Source: JADJOM01 sp046327715
GTDB lineage: Bacteria > Gemmatimonadota > Gemmatimonadetes > Gemmatimonadales > GWC2-71-9
DNA length: 64,000 nucleotides
NCBI GenBank assembly: GCA_046327715.1
Contig: JAXLXY010000013.1
Span: forward strand, 1 to 64,000
Direction: 5' to 3'
The notes beneath the pieces were generated by a model that saw only the letters and a program-made list of their open reading frames with translations, was not told the DNA's origin and ran no database searches. Made by a program: the position numbers and the translations under genes. Positions 24,123-32,600 of the stretch are shown one piece after another (the first letter of the stretch is position 1; each line of letters begins with the position of its first letter).

Positions 24123-24521
24123 GTGAGGCCCCTCGGCCGGCGGGCCGCGGTGGCCGTCAGCGACCGGACCCGCACCCTGCGCCTGGTGACCTGGGGATGC
24201 CTGCTGCTGGCGGGGCTGGCGCTGGGACTGCTCGTGGCCGGCATCCGCGGGTGGGTCCCGAGGGAGACCACCGGCTCCGCCACCACGATGTTCATCGGGC
24301 TGCTGTTGGCCGCGAGCTGGTCCGGCCTGCGTGCCCAGCGACAGGCGGTGGCCGACCGGGAACGGGAAAGCGAGCGCGCCATGGTGATCGTGCTCGCCGC
24401 CCAGCTGGGCCGACAGGACGATGCGGCCCTGGCCCGCCTGGTGGCGAAGGGCGGCCCCGCGGGCGAGGCGGCCGCGATGATCCTCTCCGGCCGCCGCGCC
24501 CGCCCGTCCCGGCCCGCCTAG
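24123..24521 (+). CDS. Small membrane protein with two helices, function unknown
   Basis: 132 residues: a short basic N-terminus, helix 1 (WGCLLLAGLALGLLVAGI), a short periplasmic loop (RGWVPRETTGSA), helix 2 (TMFIGLLLAASWSGLRA), then a cytoplasmic helical tail of ~60 residues rich in Arg, Glu and Ala (RQAVADRERESERAM). The tail could be a coiled coil. The GTG at 24123 directly follows the previous stop. Its last 4 bases overlap the end of the convergent CZB gene. No family recognised. Confidence 0.6.
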   Translation: MRPLGRRAAVAVSDRTRTLRLVTWGCLLLAGLALGLLVAGIRGWVPRETTGSATTMFIGLLLAASWSGLRAQRQAVADRERESERAMVIVLAAQLGRQDDAALARLVAKGGPAGEAAAMILSGRRARPSRPA

Positions 24522-24901
24522 AAGGTCCGCTGCCACTCCATCATCTTCGCGGTCAGCGCCACCGAGGCCTCGGTCCAGGCCCCTTTCGGGCCCAGCAGTT
24601 TCTCCGCGTCCGCCGCCTTCCCCTGCGAGACCAGCGTCAGCACCTCGGCCGAGCGCTGATGGAACTCCGCGTGCAGGCGCCGAACGGCGTCGTGGAACGG
24701 GGCGCGCTTGAGCGACGCGTCGCAGCCGTACAGCCACTTGCCGAAGGCACACTGGTCGTCGAGCCGGACCACGCCGGCATCCTGGTCGGACCCGCCGTGC
24801 GACACCGCCTGGCGCAGGCGGCTCTTCCACATCGCGTGCGCCGCGATGGCCTGCTGCAGCTCCGCCTTGGCCCCGGCCATCGTCTCGAGACTGATGCTCA
24901 T
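24518..24901 (-). CDS. Stand-alone CZB (chemoreceptor zinc-binding) domain protein
   Basis: 127 residues. The CZB pattern is complete: a first His in AAHAMWKSRLR, the Cys motif DQCAFGKWLYGCD and the later His pair region PFHDAVRRLHAEFHQRS. CZB domains bind zinc with high affinity (3 His, 1 Cys) and usually sit at the end of chemoreceptors or in front of diguanylate cyclases, where zinc changes activity. Here the domain is alone and must act through a partner. ATG 24901 has GAGGG at good spacing. No chemotaxis gene is nearby. It overlaps the convergent neighbour by 4 bases. Confidence 0.85.
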   Translation of the reverse strand: MSISLETMAGAKAELQQAIAAHAMWKSRLRQAVSHGGSDQDAGVVRLDDQCAFGKWLYGCDASLKRAPFHDAVRRLHAEFHQRSAEVLTLVSQGKAADAEKLLGPKGAWTEASVALTAKMMEWQRTF

Positions 24902-25040
24902 GCGACCGCCCTCTGTCAGGTTGGATATGGATGCCCCGCGCCGTCTTCTCCGGAATCTCGGACGCCGGCTGACCGAGCTTGAGCCGCAAAGCCGAGGTGC
25001 CCGCTCCCGATCGCCCCGCGGCGAGGTAGATTGGCCGGGG

Positions 25041-25472
25041 ATGCTCCTCCGACGCCTCACCCCTTTTGGCCGCGCCCTGCGGCTGCAATGCCCCGCCTGC
25101 GGCGGGGGACCGGTCTTCGTGGCCTGGCTGCGGATGTGCCCCAGCTGCCCGAGTTGCGGGCTGCGCTTCGACCGGGAGCCGGAGGGGGGCTATTGGGTGG
25201 GTTCGAACACCATCAACCTCTTCGTCACCGAGGTGGTGTTCGCGCTGGGATTGGTGGGGGTCCTGCTCCGGACCTGGCCGGAGCCGCCGTGGGACCTGCT
25301 GCTGTGGGGGGGCATGGGCCTGATGGTCGCCTTCCCGGTGGCGTTCTTCCCCTGGTCCAAGACGCTCTTCGTCGCGGTGGACCTGAGCATCCGTCCGCCG
25401 GAGCCGGGGGACTACGACACCCCGCGCGAACCGGCGGCCCGGCGCCGGTCCTGGCGCCGGGGCCCGGCCTAG
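25041..25472 (+). CDS. DUF983 family zinc-ribbon membrane protein
   Basis: 143 residues. The N-terminal zinc ribbon has CPACGGG and, about 20 residues later, CPSCPSCGLRFDRE. It is followed by a conserved GYWVGSNTINLF and two membrane helices (VVFALGLVGVLLRTW and LMVAFPVAFFPWSK). This order is diagnostic for DUF983, a family of unknown role found near cytochrome oxidase or flavin genes in some bacteria. The start at 25041 is the first ATG before the ribbon. Divergent from the CZB gene; its end overlaps the anti-sigma gene by 4 bases on the other strand. Confidence 0.88.
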   Translation: MLLRRLTPFGRALRLQCPACGGGPVFVAWLRMCPSCPSCGLRFDREPEGGYWVGSNTINLFVTEVVFALGLVGVLLRTWPEPPWDLLLWGGMGLMVAFPVAFFPWSKTLFVAVDLSIRPPEPGDYDTPREPAARRRSWRRGPA

Positions 25473-25729
25473 GACTCGGCGGCCAGGCGCTCGCGCAGCC
25501 GGCGGGCCCGCTCGGGATCGAGCGGCGGCGGCACGGCCAGTTCCTTCCGCAGTTCCGCCACCTGCAGGGCAAACTGGCCGCCGAAGCGCTCGCACCAGTC
25601 GCAGCCGCGCACGTGCTGCTGCACCCGGGACACCTCCGCGGGCGCAAGGTCGCCCTCGAGATAGTCCGACAGGCGCTCCAGCACCTCGCGACAGCGCAAC
25701 CCCCCGACCATCCGCTCGCTATCCGCCAT
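25469..25729 (-). CDS. Zinc-finger anti-sigma factor
   Basis: 86 residues. The zf-HC2 motif is seen as RLSDYLEGDLAPAE followed by QHVRGCDWCERFG (H-x3-C-x2-C), with a first Cys in GGLRCREVLERL. It lacks a membrane helix, so it is a soluble anti-sigma factor. It starts 11 bases inside the end of the sigma factor gene, which indicates coupling and partnership. The C-terminal helix is charged (DPERARRLRERLAAES). It would hold the sigma factor inactive until a redox or metal signal releases zinc; the signal is inferred only from the family. Confidence 0.82.
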   Translation of the reverse strand: MADSERMVGGLRCREVLERLSDYLEGDLAPAEVSRVQQHVRGCDWCERFGGQFALQVAELRKELAVPPPLDPERARRLRERLAAES

Positions 25730-26276
25730 GCGCCCTCCGCAGTGCGGCGGCCAGCCGAAGCCGCGCGCGGTGCAGCCGGGTCTTGAGGGCCGGCAGCGCC
25801 AGCCCCATCAGGGCCGCGGCCTCCTCCCCGGAGAATCCCTCCAGTTCGCGCAGCACGATGACCTCCCGGTCGAGCGGGCTCAGCTGCCCGAGCGCCGCCT
25901 CCAGCAGGGCCCGCCGGTCGGCCACGGCCACCCGTTCTTCGCCCTCGTCGCTGCCCCAGCCGGCCTCGGACCCGAGGGCATCGAGCGGCACGTGATCCGC
26001 CGGTTCGTCGACCCGACGGCGGTGCAATCGGTGCAGGGCGTGCCGCCCGATGGTGAGCAGCCACCCCCGGGCGGAATCCGTGCCCCGGAAGCTGCCCGCG
26101 GCGCGCCACGCGGCCACGAAGGCTTCCTGCAGGGCGTCCTCGGCATCGGCATCCGTGCCCGCGACCATCCGCAGGTAGCGGAAGAGCGCGTCCTGGTGCC
26201 GGGTGACGAAGCGGTCGTACGCCGCGCGGTCGCCGCCGGCCGATTGCCGGAGCAGCGCCGCGTCGGGCTCACTCAA
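25719..26276 (-). CDS. ECF-type RNA polymerase sigma factor
   Basis: 185 residues. Region 2: DRFVTRHQDALFRYLRMVAG with DAEDALQEAFVAAWRA. Region 4: LSPLDREVIVLRELEGFSGE followed by AALMGLALPALKTRLHRAR. The start is a TTG at 26276 that overlaps the stop of the DUF2892 gene (TTGA); no ATG or GTG is available in frame near the family start. TTG plus overlap points to translation coupled to the upstream gene. The zinc anti-sigma gene follows with an 11-base overlap. This second sigma system belongs to a different ECF group from the one at 3363. Confidence 0.87.
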   Translation of the reverse strand: MSEPDAALLRQSAGGDRAAYDRFVTRHQDALFRYLRMVAGTDADAEDALQEAFVAAWRAAGSFRGTDSARGWLLTIGRHALHRLHRRRVDEPADHVPLDALGSEAGWGSDEGEERVAVADRRALLEAALGQLSPLDREVIVLRELEGFSGEEAAALMGLALPALKTRLHRARLRLAAALRRAHGG

Positions 26277-26482
26277 CGCCGGGTCGCGGGGCAGGTGCTG
26301 AAGCCGAACACGGTGTACAGCGGGCAGCTGCCGAGCAGGCCGGTGGCGAGCGGCACCACGCCGAGGAATCCCCAGGGGGTCTTGGGCCCGACGAAGGCGA
26401 TGGCGATCAGGCCGAGTCCGAGCGCCACCCGGGCGCCACGTTCGATCGGGTGTTCGTTGGTGGGAAGGAGCTTGGACGCCAT
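26273..26482 (-). CDS. DUF2892 small membrane protein
   Basis: 69 residues with two membrane helices. NEHPIERGARVALGLGLIAI, GPKTPWGFLGVVPLATGLLG and CPLYTVFGFSTC are the hallmark of DUF2892 (the YgaP transmembrane domain). In this family a conserved CPLY lies between the helices; an extra Cys is near the C-terminus. It is first in a leftward operon with an ECF sigma and anti-sigma gene, so it may sense or relay sulfur, redox or membrane stress. Divergent from the copper island, so it could alternatively respond to metal stress; both are inference. Confidence 0.85.
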   Translation of the reverse strand: MASKLLPTNEHPIERGARVALGLGLIAIAFVGPKTPWGFLGVVPLATGLLGSCPLYTVFGFSTCPATRR

Positions 26483-26566
26483 GGGACACCTCGGGGGTCA
26501 GGGGAGTGTGAGACAGCAGGTCCGTCCTGCCAGAAAGAGCCGGATCGGACCGGAAAGGATTCACCC

Positions 26567-26585
26567 GGTGGCGCGGGGCGCCACC
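26567..26585. other. Inverted repeat between the sigma operon and the copper island
   Basis: Perfect 8-bp arms GGTGGCGC / GCGCCACC with a 3-base loop, in the 163-base divergent intergenic region (26483-26645). It could be an operator or hairpin. Next to it lies TATTGTTAATC, the only AT-rich spot in the gap. Confidence 0.4.
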
Positions 26586-26645
26586 TGAAGTATTGTTAAT
26601 CGACGCTTCACCCAGCGATCACTGCCACCGGTCGACCTTGCGCCC

Positions 26646-26996
26646 ATGACCCTGCCCGCCCGCCTGCTGGCCCTGCTCCTCCTCGCCCTGGTGCTCGCCA
26701 CGAGCACGGGGGTGGAGCCGAGTTGCGGCGGACCGGTCTCCGCCCCGGCGGACCATGCGGCACCTCATGGCGGGCATCACCCGCAGGCGCCCACCGGACA
26801 CCATGGCGGGCAGCCCTGCCCCGTCCTCCCCGGTGCCGCGTGCCTGTCGATGACCGGCTGCCTCCCGACCGGCGCCCCACCGGCGGCGCAAACCATGGTC
26901 CTGGTGCCCGCGGCATCGATCCAGATGGTCGCGACCGCCTCGCCGGCACTGCTGACCCGCGACATCACCCCCGACAGCCCCCCTCCACGCACCTGA
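26646..26996 (+). CDS. Small secreted His/Met-containing protein of the copper island
   Basis: 116 residues: a signal peptide (RLLALLLLALVLATSTG), then a His-rich segment (ADHAAPHGGHHPQAP and GHHGGQPC), several Cys (SCGG, QPCPVLPGAACLSMTGC) and a Pro-rich tail. The His/Cys/Met content and the position 101 bases before the pump genes suggest a periplasmic metal-binding or sensing protein in a copper or silver efflux locus. There is no CusF-type fold or sequence. No named family recognised. It is the first gene of the rightward cluster. Confidence 0.6.
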   Translation: MTLPARLLALLLLALVLATSTGVEPSCGGPVSAPADHAAPHGGHHPQAPTGHHGGQPCPVLPGAACLSMTGCLPTGAPPAAQTMVLVPAASIQMVATASPALLTRDITPDSPPPRT

Positions 26997-27097
26997 TCCA
27001 GCGCCGTCACTCCGCCCCCACCGGGACCTGATCCCGGGGCGGACGGAAGGCCCCGGGGACCCACCCCGTGGTCGTCACACTGGATCGGGATGTACCC

Positions 27098-28381
27098 ATG
27101 CGAATCGTCGTTGTCGTCGTGGGCCTCGCGCTGCCGGCGCAGGCGGCCCACGCCCAGGCCGCGTCCCCCCTGACGCTGGCCGAGGTGTATCACCGGATCG
27201 AATCGGCGAGCCCGCGGCTGGCCGCGGCGCGCGCGCGCAGCGAGGCGGCGCGCGCCCGGATCGGGCCCGCCGGCCGCTGGCCCGACCCGGCCGTCCAGCT
27301 GGCCCTGATGAACCGGAGCCTGCCGCGTCTCGGTCTCTCCGATCCCCTCGGCATGAACCAGATCCAGATCATGCAGATGGTCCCGGTGGCCGGCAAGACC
27401 GGGCTCGCGGTGCGCGCCGCGCGCGCCGGCGCAGAGGCGGAGGCGGAACGCAGCCGCGAGACCGCACAGGCGATCCGCGCCGACGCGGCGATGCGCTTCT
27501 TCGACCTCTACCAGGCCGACGCCACCCTGGTGCTGATGCGCGAGGGGCGCGGCCTCCTCGGCGAGGCGCTGCGCGCCGGCGAGGCGATGTACGCCAGCGG
27601 CGGCACGCCACAGGCCGCGGTGCTGCGGGCCCAGGTGGAGCTGGCGCGGATGGACGAGGCGGTGCTCCGCATGGAGGCGATGCGCGCCAGCATGGCCGCC
27701 GGTCTCAACGCGCTCGCGGGGCTGCCGCTCGACGCGCCGGTCGGCACCCCGGCCCTGCCGGCGTTTCCCCCGGCGCCCCCCTCGACCGACAGCCTCGAGG
27801 CGCTGGCCCTCGCGCGCCGGCCGATGCTGGCCGCGGGCGCGCTCGACGCCACGCAGCGCGAGCTGCTGGCCCGCCGCACGGCGCGGGAGATCTGGCCCGA
27901 CCTGACCCTGGGCGTGAGCTATGGGCAGCGGCCGATGCCCGAGGGTGGCACGGACCGGATGGCGAGCTTCATGCTCGGGTTCACGCTCCCGCTCACACCC
28001 GGCAGCCGCCAGCGCCAGATGACCAGCGAGGCGCGGGCGATGCATGCCGAGGCGGTGGCCGACCTCGCCGCGATGCGCGTGGAGACCCGCGAGCGCATCG
28101 GGGCGCTGGCCGCGGAACTCACCCGCACCGCCGCCACCCGCCGACACTACGAGACCATCCTGCTCCAGGAGCTCGAGGCCGCGTCGAGCTCCGCCTTGTC
28201 GGGGTATCGCGCGGGACAGGTGGACTTCATGACCCTCCTCGAGAGCCGGATGGGCCTGATCTCCGCCCGCCAGGAACTGGTCCGCCTCGACGTCGAGACC
28301 GGCAAGGCCTGGGTGGAACTCGAGATGCTCACCACCATCACCTTCCTCACCGCCGATCCGGCGGATGGAGCCGGCCGATGA
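27098..28381 (+). CDS. TolC-family outer-membrane channel of the Cus-type pump
   Basis: 427 residues with a signal peptide (VVVVVGLALPAQAAHAQA). The two-fold helical repeat of outer membrane efflux proteins is visible: LTLAEVYHRIESASPRLAAA at the start, EIWPDLTLGVSYGQRPM in a beta segment, TLPLTPGSRQRQMTSEARAM beginning as FTLPLTPGSRQR, and GYRAGQVDFMTLLESRMGL at the end. It would form the outer exit duct for the CusB/CusA-like proteins encoded next. No N-terminal Cys lipidation site is seen, unlike E. coli CusC. Overlaps the adaptor gene by 4 bases. Confidence 0.9.
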   Translation: MRIVVVVVGLALPAQAAHAQAASPLTLAEVYHRIESASPRLAAARARSEAARARIGPAGRWPDPAVQLALMNRSLPRLGLSDPLGMNQIQIMQMVPVAGKTGLAVRAARAGAEAEAERSRETAQAIRADAAMRFFDLYQADATLVLMREGRGLLGEALRAGEAMYASGGTPQAAVLRAQVELARMDEAVLRMEAMRASMAAGLNALAGLPLDAPVGTPALPAFPPAPPSTDSLEALALARRPMLAAGALDATQRELLARRTAREIWPDLTLGVSYGQRPMPEGGTDRMASFMLGFTLPLTPGSRQRQMTSEARAMHAEAVADLAAMRVETRERIGALAAELTRTAATRRHYETILLQELEAASSSALSGYRAGQVDFMTLLESRMGLISARQELVRLDVETGKAWVELEMLTTITFLTADPADGAGR

Positions 28382-29688
28382 CCGCCCCCGTCCCTGAGGT
28401 CCCGACCGGCCGCTCCCGCGCGATCGCGGGCGCGCTGTCGCTGTTCGTGCTCGCCAGCGCGGTAGTCGCCGCCTGGCGCCTCTCCCCGCGTGGGGCGGCC
28501 AGCCCCGCGACGCCCACCGGGCACCAGCACGGCGCGGCCGCGGCGGGGGGCACGGCCGGGCCGGTGCAGCTGAGCGAGAATGACCAGCGCCGCATCGGCA
28601 TCACCTTCGCCGCGGTCGCGTCCGCGCCGCTCAGCCGCAGCGTACGGGTGGTGGGCCAGGTGACGTTCGACGAGACCCGGGTGCGGACGGCTTCCCCGCG
28701 GATCGATGGCTGGGTGGAACGGCTGCAGGCGGACTTCACCGGCCAGGTGGTGCAGGCCGGCCAGCCGCTGCTCACCCTCCATGCCCCCATGCTCACCAGC
28801 GCGGCCGAGGAACTGCTGCTCGCCCGGCGGCTGCAGGCCGGGGTCTCGGAGGGCACGCCGGAGGCACGGGCGCAGGCGGAGCGGCTGGTGGCCGCCGCGC
28901 GGCAGCGGCTGGCCAGCTGGGATATCCCGGCCGACGTGGTCGCGGGCATCGAGGAGACCGGCCTGGCTCCCCAGACGTTCACGCTGCACGCCCCGGTCAC
29001 GGGCGTCGTGCTGGAAAAGGCGGTACTCACCGGGCAGCGCGTGATGGCGGGTGACCCGCTGTACCGCATCGCGGACCTCGGCGTGGTGTGGCTCGAGGGC
29101 GAGGTCTTCGAGCAGGACCTCGGCGTGACCCGCGTGGGGCAGACCGTCACGGCCGAGTTCCAGGCGCTGCCGGGCGAGCCGCGCGAAGGGCGGATCACCT
29201 ACGTGTACCCGACGCTCGACCCGGAGACCCGGACCGGCCGGATCCGGGTGGCGTTCGCCAATCCAGGGCTGCGGCTCAAGCCGGGGATGTTCGCCACGAT
29301 CCGGTTCAGCCCCCGCTCCACCGGGCCGGTGCTGAGCGTGCCCCGCGGCGCGGTGCTCAGCACCGGGGCGCGCCACCTGGTGTTCGTGCGGCGCGCCGAC
29401 GGCAAGTTCACCCCGACCGACGTGGAACTCGGCGCCCAGACCGAGGACCGGCTGGAAATCCTGCGCGGGCTCTCGCCGGACGACACGGTCGTGGCCTCCG
29501 CCACCTTCCTGCTCGACGCGGAGTCGAACCTCGGCACCCTGCTCGGCGGCATGGGCGACATGCCGGGCATGGACCTGACGGCCCCGGGCGCCCCGGCGGC
29601 GGCGCCGCCCGCGGGCGCCGGACATGAGGGCATGCCGGGCATGGACATGCCGGCGGCCCCCGCCCGCCCCTCCGGCCAGGGGGACTGA
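28378..29688 (+). CDS. cusB: CusB-type periplasmic adaptor of the RND pump
   Basis: 436 residues with an N-terminal membrane anchor (SLFVLASAVVAAWRLSP). Family features: QLSENDQRRIGITFAAV, VGQVTFDETRV, RIDGWVERLQADFTGQ with the barrel/lipoyl halves, then FTLHAPVTGVVLEKAVL and PGMFATIRF. The N-terminal linker has a GHQHG segment. The C-terminus has a Met-rich tail with GGMGDMPGMD and EGMPGMDMP, absent from ordinary adaptors. Such Met clusters bind Cu(I)/Ag(I) and could pass ions to CusA. Starts within the stop of the channel gene; CusA follows after 4 bases. Confidence 0.9.
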   Translation: MTAPVPEVPTGRSRAIAGALSLFVLASAVVAAWRLSPRGAASPATPTGHQHGAAAAGGTAGPVQLSENDQRRIGITFAAVASAPLSRSVRVVGQVTFDETRVRTASPRIDGWVERLQADFTGQVVQAGQPLLTLHAPMLTSAAEELLLARRLQAGVSEGTPEARAQAERLVAAARQRLASWDIPADVVAGIEETGLAPQTFTLHAPVTGVVLEKAVLTGQRVMAGDPLYRIADLGVVWLEGEVFEQDLGVTRVGQTVTAEFQALPGEPREGRITYVYPTLDPETRTGRIRVAFANPGLRLKPGMFATIRFSPRSTGPVLSVPRGAVLSTGARHLVFVRRADGKFTPTDVELGAQTEDRLEILRGLSPDDTVVASATFLLDAESNLGTLLGGMGDMPGMDLTAPGAPAAAPPAGAGHEGMPGMDMPAAPARPSGQGD

Positions 29689-29692
29689 CGCC

Positions 29693-32600
29693 ATGCTCGA
29701 ACGCCTCATCGACTGGTCGACGCGCCACCGGGCGCTGGTGCTGATGGGCACGCTGTTCGCGATGGCCGGGGGCGCCTGGGCGGTGCGGCACACCCCGCTC
29801 GAGGCGCTGCCGGACCTGAGCGACGTTCAAGTCATCGTGCAGGCGGAGTACGGGGAGCAGGCACCCCGCATCGTGGAGGATCAGGTCACCTACCCGATCG
29901 CGGCGGAAATGCTCAAGGTGCCCGGGGCGCGGACGGTGCGCGGCTACTCGTTCTTCGGCGTGTCGTTCGTCTACGTGATCTTCGCCGACGGCACCGACCT
30001 CTACTGGGCCCGGAGCCGGGTGCTCGAGTACCTCAACGGCATCAAGGGACGGTTGCCGGCGCCGGTCACCCCCACGCTCGGGCCCGACGCGACCGGCCTC
30101 GGCTGGGTGTACCAGTACGCCATCGAGGACACCACCGGGCGGCGGGACCTCGCGGAGCTCCGGGGGCTGCAGGACTGGTACCTCCGCTACGCCCTCACGG
30201 CGGTGCCGGGGGTGGCGGAGGTGGCCTCCCTGGGCGGGTTCGAGAAGCAGTACCAGGTGGACCTCGATCCGGCGCGGCTGCAGGCCTATGGCATCCCGAT
30301 CACCCGGGTGATGGCGGCGCTGCAGAACGCCAACTCCGACGTCGGCGCCATGGTGGTGGAGTTGTCGGAGCGGGAGCACATGGTGCGCGGGCTAGGGTAC
30401 CTCAAGTCCATCGCCGACATCGAGGAGGTGGTGGTCGGCGCCACGGCGAGCGGGGTCCCGGTCCGCGTGGCGGAGCTGGGCCGGGTCACGGTGGGTCCGG
30501 CCGCGCGCCGGGGCATCGCCGACCTCGACGGCCGGGGCGACGCGGTGGGTGGCATTGTCGTGATGCGGTTCGGGGAGAATGCCCTCGCCACCATCGACGC
30601 GGTCAAGCGGCGGCTGGCGGAGGTGAGCGCCGGCCTTCCCGCCGGTGTGGTGATCCGGCCGGTCTACGACCGCAGCGGCCTCATCCGCGACGCCATCGCC
30701 ACGCTGCGGGGCACGCTGCTCGAGGAGAGCGTGATCGTGGCACTGGTGTGCCTGGTGTTCCTGCTCCATGCCCGGTCAGCGCTGGTGGCGGTCCTCACCC
30801 TGCCCGTGGGGATCCTGCTCGCGTTCGTGCTGATGCGGTGGGCCGGGGTGAGCGCGGACATCATGTCGCTGGGCGGCATCGCCATCGCCATCGGCGCGAT
30901 GATCGACGCGGCCATTGTGATGCTCGAGAACCTGCACAAGCACCTCGAGCGCCACGCCGCCGAGTCGCCGGGAGTGCCCCTCGAGGGCGAGGCACGCCGC
31001 GCGCTGGTGAGCCGCGCCGCGCGCGAGGTGGGTCCGGCGCTGTTCTTTTCCCTGCTCATCATCACCGTGTCCTTCCTGCCGGTGTTCGCCCTCGAGGGGC
31101 AGGAGGGCCGGCTCTTCAAGCCGCTGGCGTTCACCAAGACCTTCGCGATGGCCGCGGCCAGCCTCCTCTCCGTGACCCTGGTACCGGTGGCGATGGGGCT
31201 GTTCGTGCGCGGGCGGATCGTGCCGGAACGGGCCAATCCGGTCAACCGCCTCCTGGCGTGGCTGTACCGGCCGGTGATCGGCCTCGTGCTCCGGCACCGC
31301 TGGCCCACGCTCGCGCTGGCGCTTGCGGCGCTGATCCTGACGTGGGTGCCCTGGACCCGGATCGGCGGCGAGTTCATGCCGCCGCTCGACGAGGGGTCCA
31401 TCCTCTTCATGCCGACCACGCTGCCCGGCGCAAGCGTGGCCCGGGCCCGCGAGATCCTCCGGATCCAGGACGGCGCGCTGCGGGGCATTCCCGAGGTGGC
31501 CTCGGTGTGGGGCAAGGCCGGTCGCGCGGAGACCGCCACCGACCCGGCCGGCCTCGACATGTTCGAGACGACCATCACCCTCAAGCCCCGCGCCGAGTGG
31601 CGGCCCGGCATGACCACCGACCGGCTGATCGCCCTCATGGACAGCGCGGTGCGCCTGCCGGGCGTCACCAACGCGTGGACGATGCCCATCAAGGGTCGCA
31701 TCGACATGCTCGCCACCGGGATCCGCACGCCCGTCGGGGTCAAGATCTTCGGGCCCGACCTCGCGGTGCTCGAGCGCCTGGGCCGCGAGGTGGAGGGGGC
31801 CCTCAAGATGGTCCCGGGCACCCGCAGCGCCTTCGCCGAGCGGGCCGAGTCGGGATACTACCTCGACATCGCGATCGACCGCGCGGCCGCGGCGCGGCAC
31901 GGGCTCAACGTCGGCGACGTGCAGACGGTCATCGCCACCGCGATCGGGGGGATGACGATCACCCAGACGGTCGAGGGGCGGGAGCGCTACGGGGTCCGCA
32001 TCCGCTACCCGCACGAACTGCGGGACAATCCCGACCGCCTGCTCGACGTGCTCATCCCGGCCGCCCACGGCGTCCCGCGCACGGGCGAGGCGACCGGCGG
32101 CATGGGCATGCCGGGCGCGGCGCCCCGCCCCGCGGGCACCAGCTATGTGCCCCTGGGCCAGGTGGCCACCATCCGGCAGGTGGCCGGCCCGATGGTGGTG
32201 CGCACCGAGGGCGCCATCCCCACCGCGTGGGTCTACGTGGACGTGGCCGGCCGCGACATCGGCGGGTACGTGGCCGAGGCCCAGCGCATGGTGGGCGGGA
32301 TGGTCACCCTGCCGCCCGGGTACTCCATCACCTGGAGCGGGCAGTACGAGTACATGCAGCGGGCGGCTGCGCGGCTTCAGGTGGTGGTGCCGACCACCCT
32401 CGCGATCATCTTCCTGCTGCTCTACCTCAACTTCGGCCGCCTCGGGCCAGCGGCGCTGGTGATGCTCTCGCTCCCCTTCGCGCTGGTGGGCGGGGTCTGG
32501 CTGCTCGACCTGCTGCACTTCAACTGGTCGGTGGCGGTGGCGGTCGGGTGCATCGCGCTGGCGGGGGTGGCGGCGGAAACGGGCGTGGTGATGCTGCTGT

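Noticed and set aside
26646..26996. CusF-type periplasmic copper chaperone
   Set aside because: The protein is small and metal-ligand rich, but it has no beta-barrel CusF pattern and no conserved Trp/Met/His site.
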